From Acanthopleura granulata (Eukaryota > Mollusca > Polyplacophora > Chitonida > Chitonidae): DNA of 64,000 nt. Numbering within the stretch: position 1 is the first letter of the stretch; the number at the start of each line of letters is the position of its first letter. The position numbers and the translations under genes are program-made. The notes under the pieces are model-generated. The model was not told the DNA's origin. It saw nothing but the letters and a program-made list of their open reading frames with translations, and ran no database searches. This document shows, one piece after another, positions 61,829 through 64,000 of this stretch. The DNA is taken from contig JABBOT010000003.1 of the NCBI GenBank assembly GCA_016165875.1, forward strand, positions 26,182,983 to 26,246,982, written 5' to 3'.

Positions 61829-63455
61829 ATTCCTCTGTTTATCACTTAACCCCTACTGTCTGTTCTGTTTTATGTACCATATGCAAATCTCCTACTCTAG
61901 AAGTTTTGCCCACTTCTACGTGCGTCTGCGCACTGAATGATACAATAGCAATGATTTCGTTTTCTAAGCGTGTGTTATCGACCGCTGAATGTTACGCCTC
62001 CTTGGATTGAGTCTGTCCGCACGCCCGGCAATCAGGCGTGTCCCTATCTACAACAGCCATCAGCAAATGTCAATGTGAGTTAAACTTTCCTTCAGAAGGT
62101 CTACTCCCGTGTTATCGACCTCCACTTTCAGACTTTTCCCTGTGGGAAACTGAAATATATGCACGAGAGGCTACAACTCTAAATCAGCTTTTATAAATAT
62201 CTAAAGGTGTTCTCATTGAAGTTATTTGTTTTTCGGAACAACTGACGCATACCTCATCCTGCCTTGCTGTCTGAACTCAGTGCGTTACTTTCCTTCATGA
62301 GCTCCTAGTACCGAAATGCTTTTGTCATTTTGTGAAAATTATTAATACAAGCCGTAGAGAAGAACGATTGAGAATCAAAGCTGTCAAATTTAGCTCTCTA
62401 GAAGCGACGCTATAAAAGAGACTTGTTAAAGACGCTTTTAACGATTTTTGCATTACCTTTGTACAGTCATGTTACGTTTCATGTTAATACGCCTGTTAAT
62501 AGGTGGCTAATCCGATTAGACTGATTTAGCCAGAGATATTGGATAATACGTTCTGACAAGACGTGTACATTGTTAGGTGTTAACTTTAGCACGTAGGCAT
62601 AGACCATACTCTAAAAGAAAAGCGGTATCTTCGGAGTGCGATTGATCTTTACGTCGACTAAGATTGGCAAGAACCATTGTCTTTCTCAAACGCACAACGA
62701 CACAACGGACAGTTTTCATGACAGCCGACACAAAGATGGATTGAACAAATATCTAGCGGATCATTATTTATGGATTACATCAACACGTTAGATTAAAGCG
62801 AAGAAGGTTAGACAGATTACTTACAGAAAAATCCATGTAGATGTTTGTACAGAAAAAAACAGAAACGATCGATCAGTAATATATCCGCCAATGTGCCTGG
62901 CTAAGACTAAGTATTTGAAGGTATAATCGTGCCCATCGTGCATGTGTAAGATGTATGTTGTTTGGGGAATATAATGTGGAGAAAAGAAAGTTTTCATTTT
63001 TGGGGAAATCAATATTTCAGTTTATCTGTATGCCTATGTAAATGTTGAAACATTAACTTCCATTAATGAAGACTATGTCTTTCCGTGGAGCTATTCGCCT
63101 ACAATTCTGCATAAAACTAGTCAGTGGATATTCTGGATTTAGACTTAAGTATTTGTGCTATGTTTCATGACAACAGCGCTGATTAAGTTTGGAAATTTTA
63201 TTAAATCAAAATTTCTTTATCTAATAGTTAGTAAAAATCACAATAATAAATAAATAAAAATAATCAGTGACTATAGCTGTCCGAGACAGGAATATCGGGG
63301 TTCTGTGATATAGGCTCTGCATGCAAAAATTACCATAAAATAAGAATACAAGATGGAGAAAAAGTATGACAAAAATGAACAAATTAAACTGGATTAGAAC
63401 CATAGACTAACAGGAATCATTGACCAAAGGTCTAGTACAAGAGACCTGCATAGAA
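61829..63455. other. Upstream region of the FReD gene, no further gene seen
   Basis: It should contain the promoter of the FReD gene, but no TATA box or other element can be assigned with confidence. No additional exon is supported. Confidence 0.4.
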
Positions 63456-63617
63456 AAAAGCTCCCCTTTGATCTTCAGCTTACAGCCGATAACGAAGGAC
63501 AGGAAGAACACATTTACTGTTGACCCGAGTATTTCTCAATGTACCATTGACTTAACCTGCGAAACTATTTCGCATCGTCTTACACGAAGCTTTCATGCTA
63601 AGTAAAGGGGAGCTTTT
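63456..63617. mobile_element. Candidate small MITE with 14-bp perfect inverted ends
   Basis: AAAAGCTCCCCTTT at 63456-63469 is exactly inverted as AAAGGGGAGCTTTT at 63604-63617. The interior is non-coding. A partial diverged copy of its left part (tctccatttgattttcagtt, ataactgataataaaacaca) lies at 63894-63962, near the window edge. Confidence 0.5.
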
Positions 63618-64000
63618 CAAATATTTAATGGGCAATAATTTGAAAGCTATTTCCCGTGAAGCATTGTTTACACCCGTCATGTTCAGTTACATTTACAAAA
63701 ACACCTTGCTGAAAAATTTTGCAAATTATAGAATAACATGATGCTACAAAATTCAACCACTGAAACTGCATGCACAGACTGTAATAATATTAACAAAAAC
63801 AGACAAAAAAGAGAAAAGGAACGAAAAAGTAAAGGGAATGAACTGCATTTGAAACGTATTCTGCCAGGAATCGTATACAACAGGTATAGTGCTGGAAATC
63901 TCCATTTGATTTTCAGTTCATAACTGATAATAAAACACACAAAGAATACATAGTAAACACAGAAAAGAAGAAAAAAGCTTGACAGAAATGAAAAAGAATC

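Overview
This is animal (metazoan) nuclear DNA, most likely from a lophotrochozoan such as a mollusc or brachiopod. The support is indirect: an AT-rich, gene-poor sequence with spliced genes, tRNA-derived SINEs that look like molluscan V-SINE-type elements (I recall the RUDI family, but no search was run), and a lineage-typical gene encoding PAN, EGF-like and fibrinogen-related domains. There are no bacterial operons, rRNA genes, credible tRNA genes or CRISPR arrays.

Layout. Positions 1-20 kb contain no gene I can support. They hold a MITE with 40-bp-class inverted ends (1058-1422), a 64-bp minisatellite with a homogenised core (10376-11900), a GT/G-rich tract and a 25-bp minisatellite (16542-17010). 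At 20443-21054 (+) is an intronless-CDS gene for a 203-residue, probably disordered protein of unknown function. From 21 to 31 kb there are SINEs and a second MITE copy. At 32693-33188 (-) is a small gene of two coding exons (109 residues, unknown), with a cluster of CRE-like TGACG motifs upstream (33854-34405). At 37124-45689 (-) is a complete 12-exon glycoside hydrolase family 3 gene (748 residues, secreted, beta-xylosidase-like) whose exon phases all join. Directly upstream of it (about 46.3-53.2 kb, same strand) lie collinear, decayed exons of a second GH3 copy. At 59270-61828 (-) is a complete three-exon gene for a 382-residue secreted protein: signal peptide, PAN/apple-like domain, four-cysteine EGF-like module and fibrinogen-related domain (FReD).

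How the genes relate. The two well-identified products are both secreted: a carbohydrase that would act on plant or algal xylan-type oligosaccharides, and a lectin-like recognition protein. Nothing in the sequence shows them to be co-regulated. The most notable structure is the tandem GH3 array with one intact and one dead copy. Exon boundaries were derived by hand from splice consensus and phase continuity; there is no transcript evidence here.
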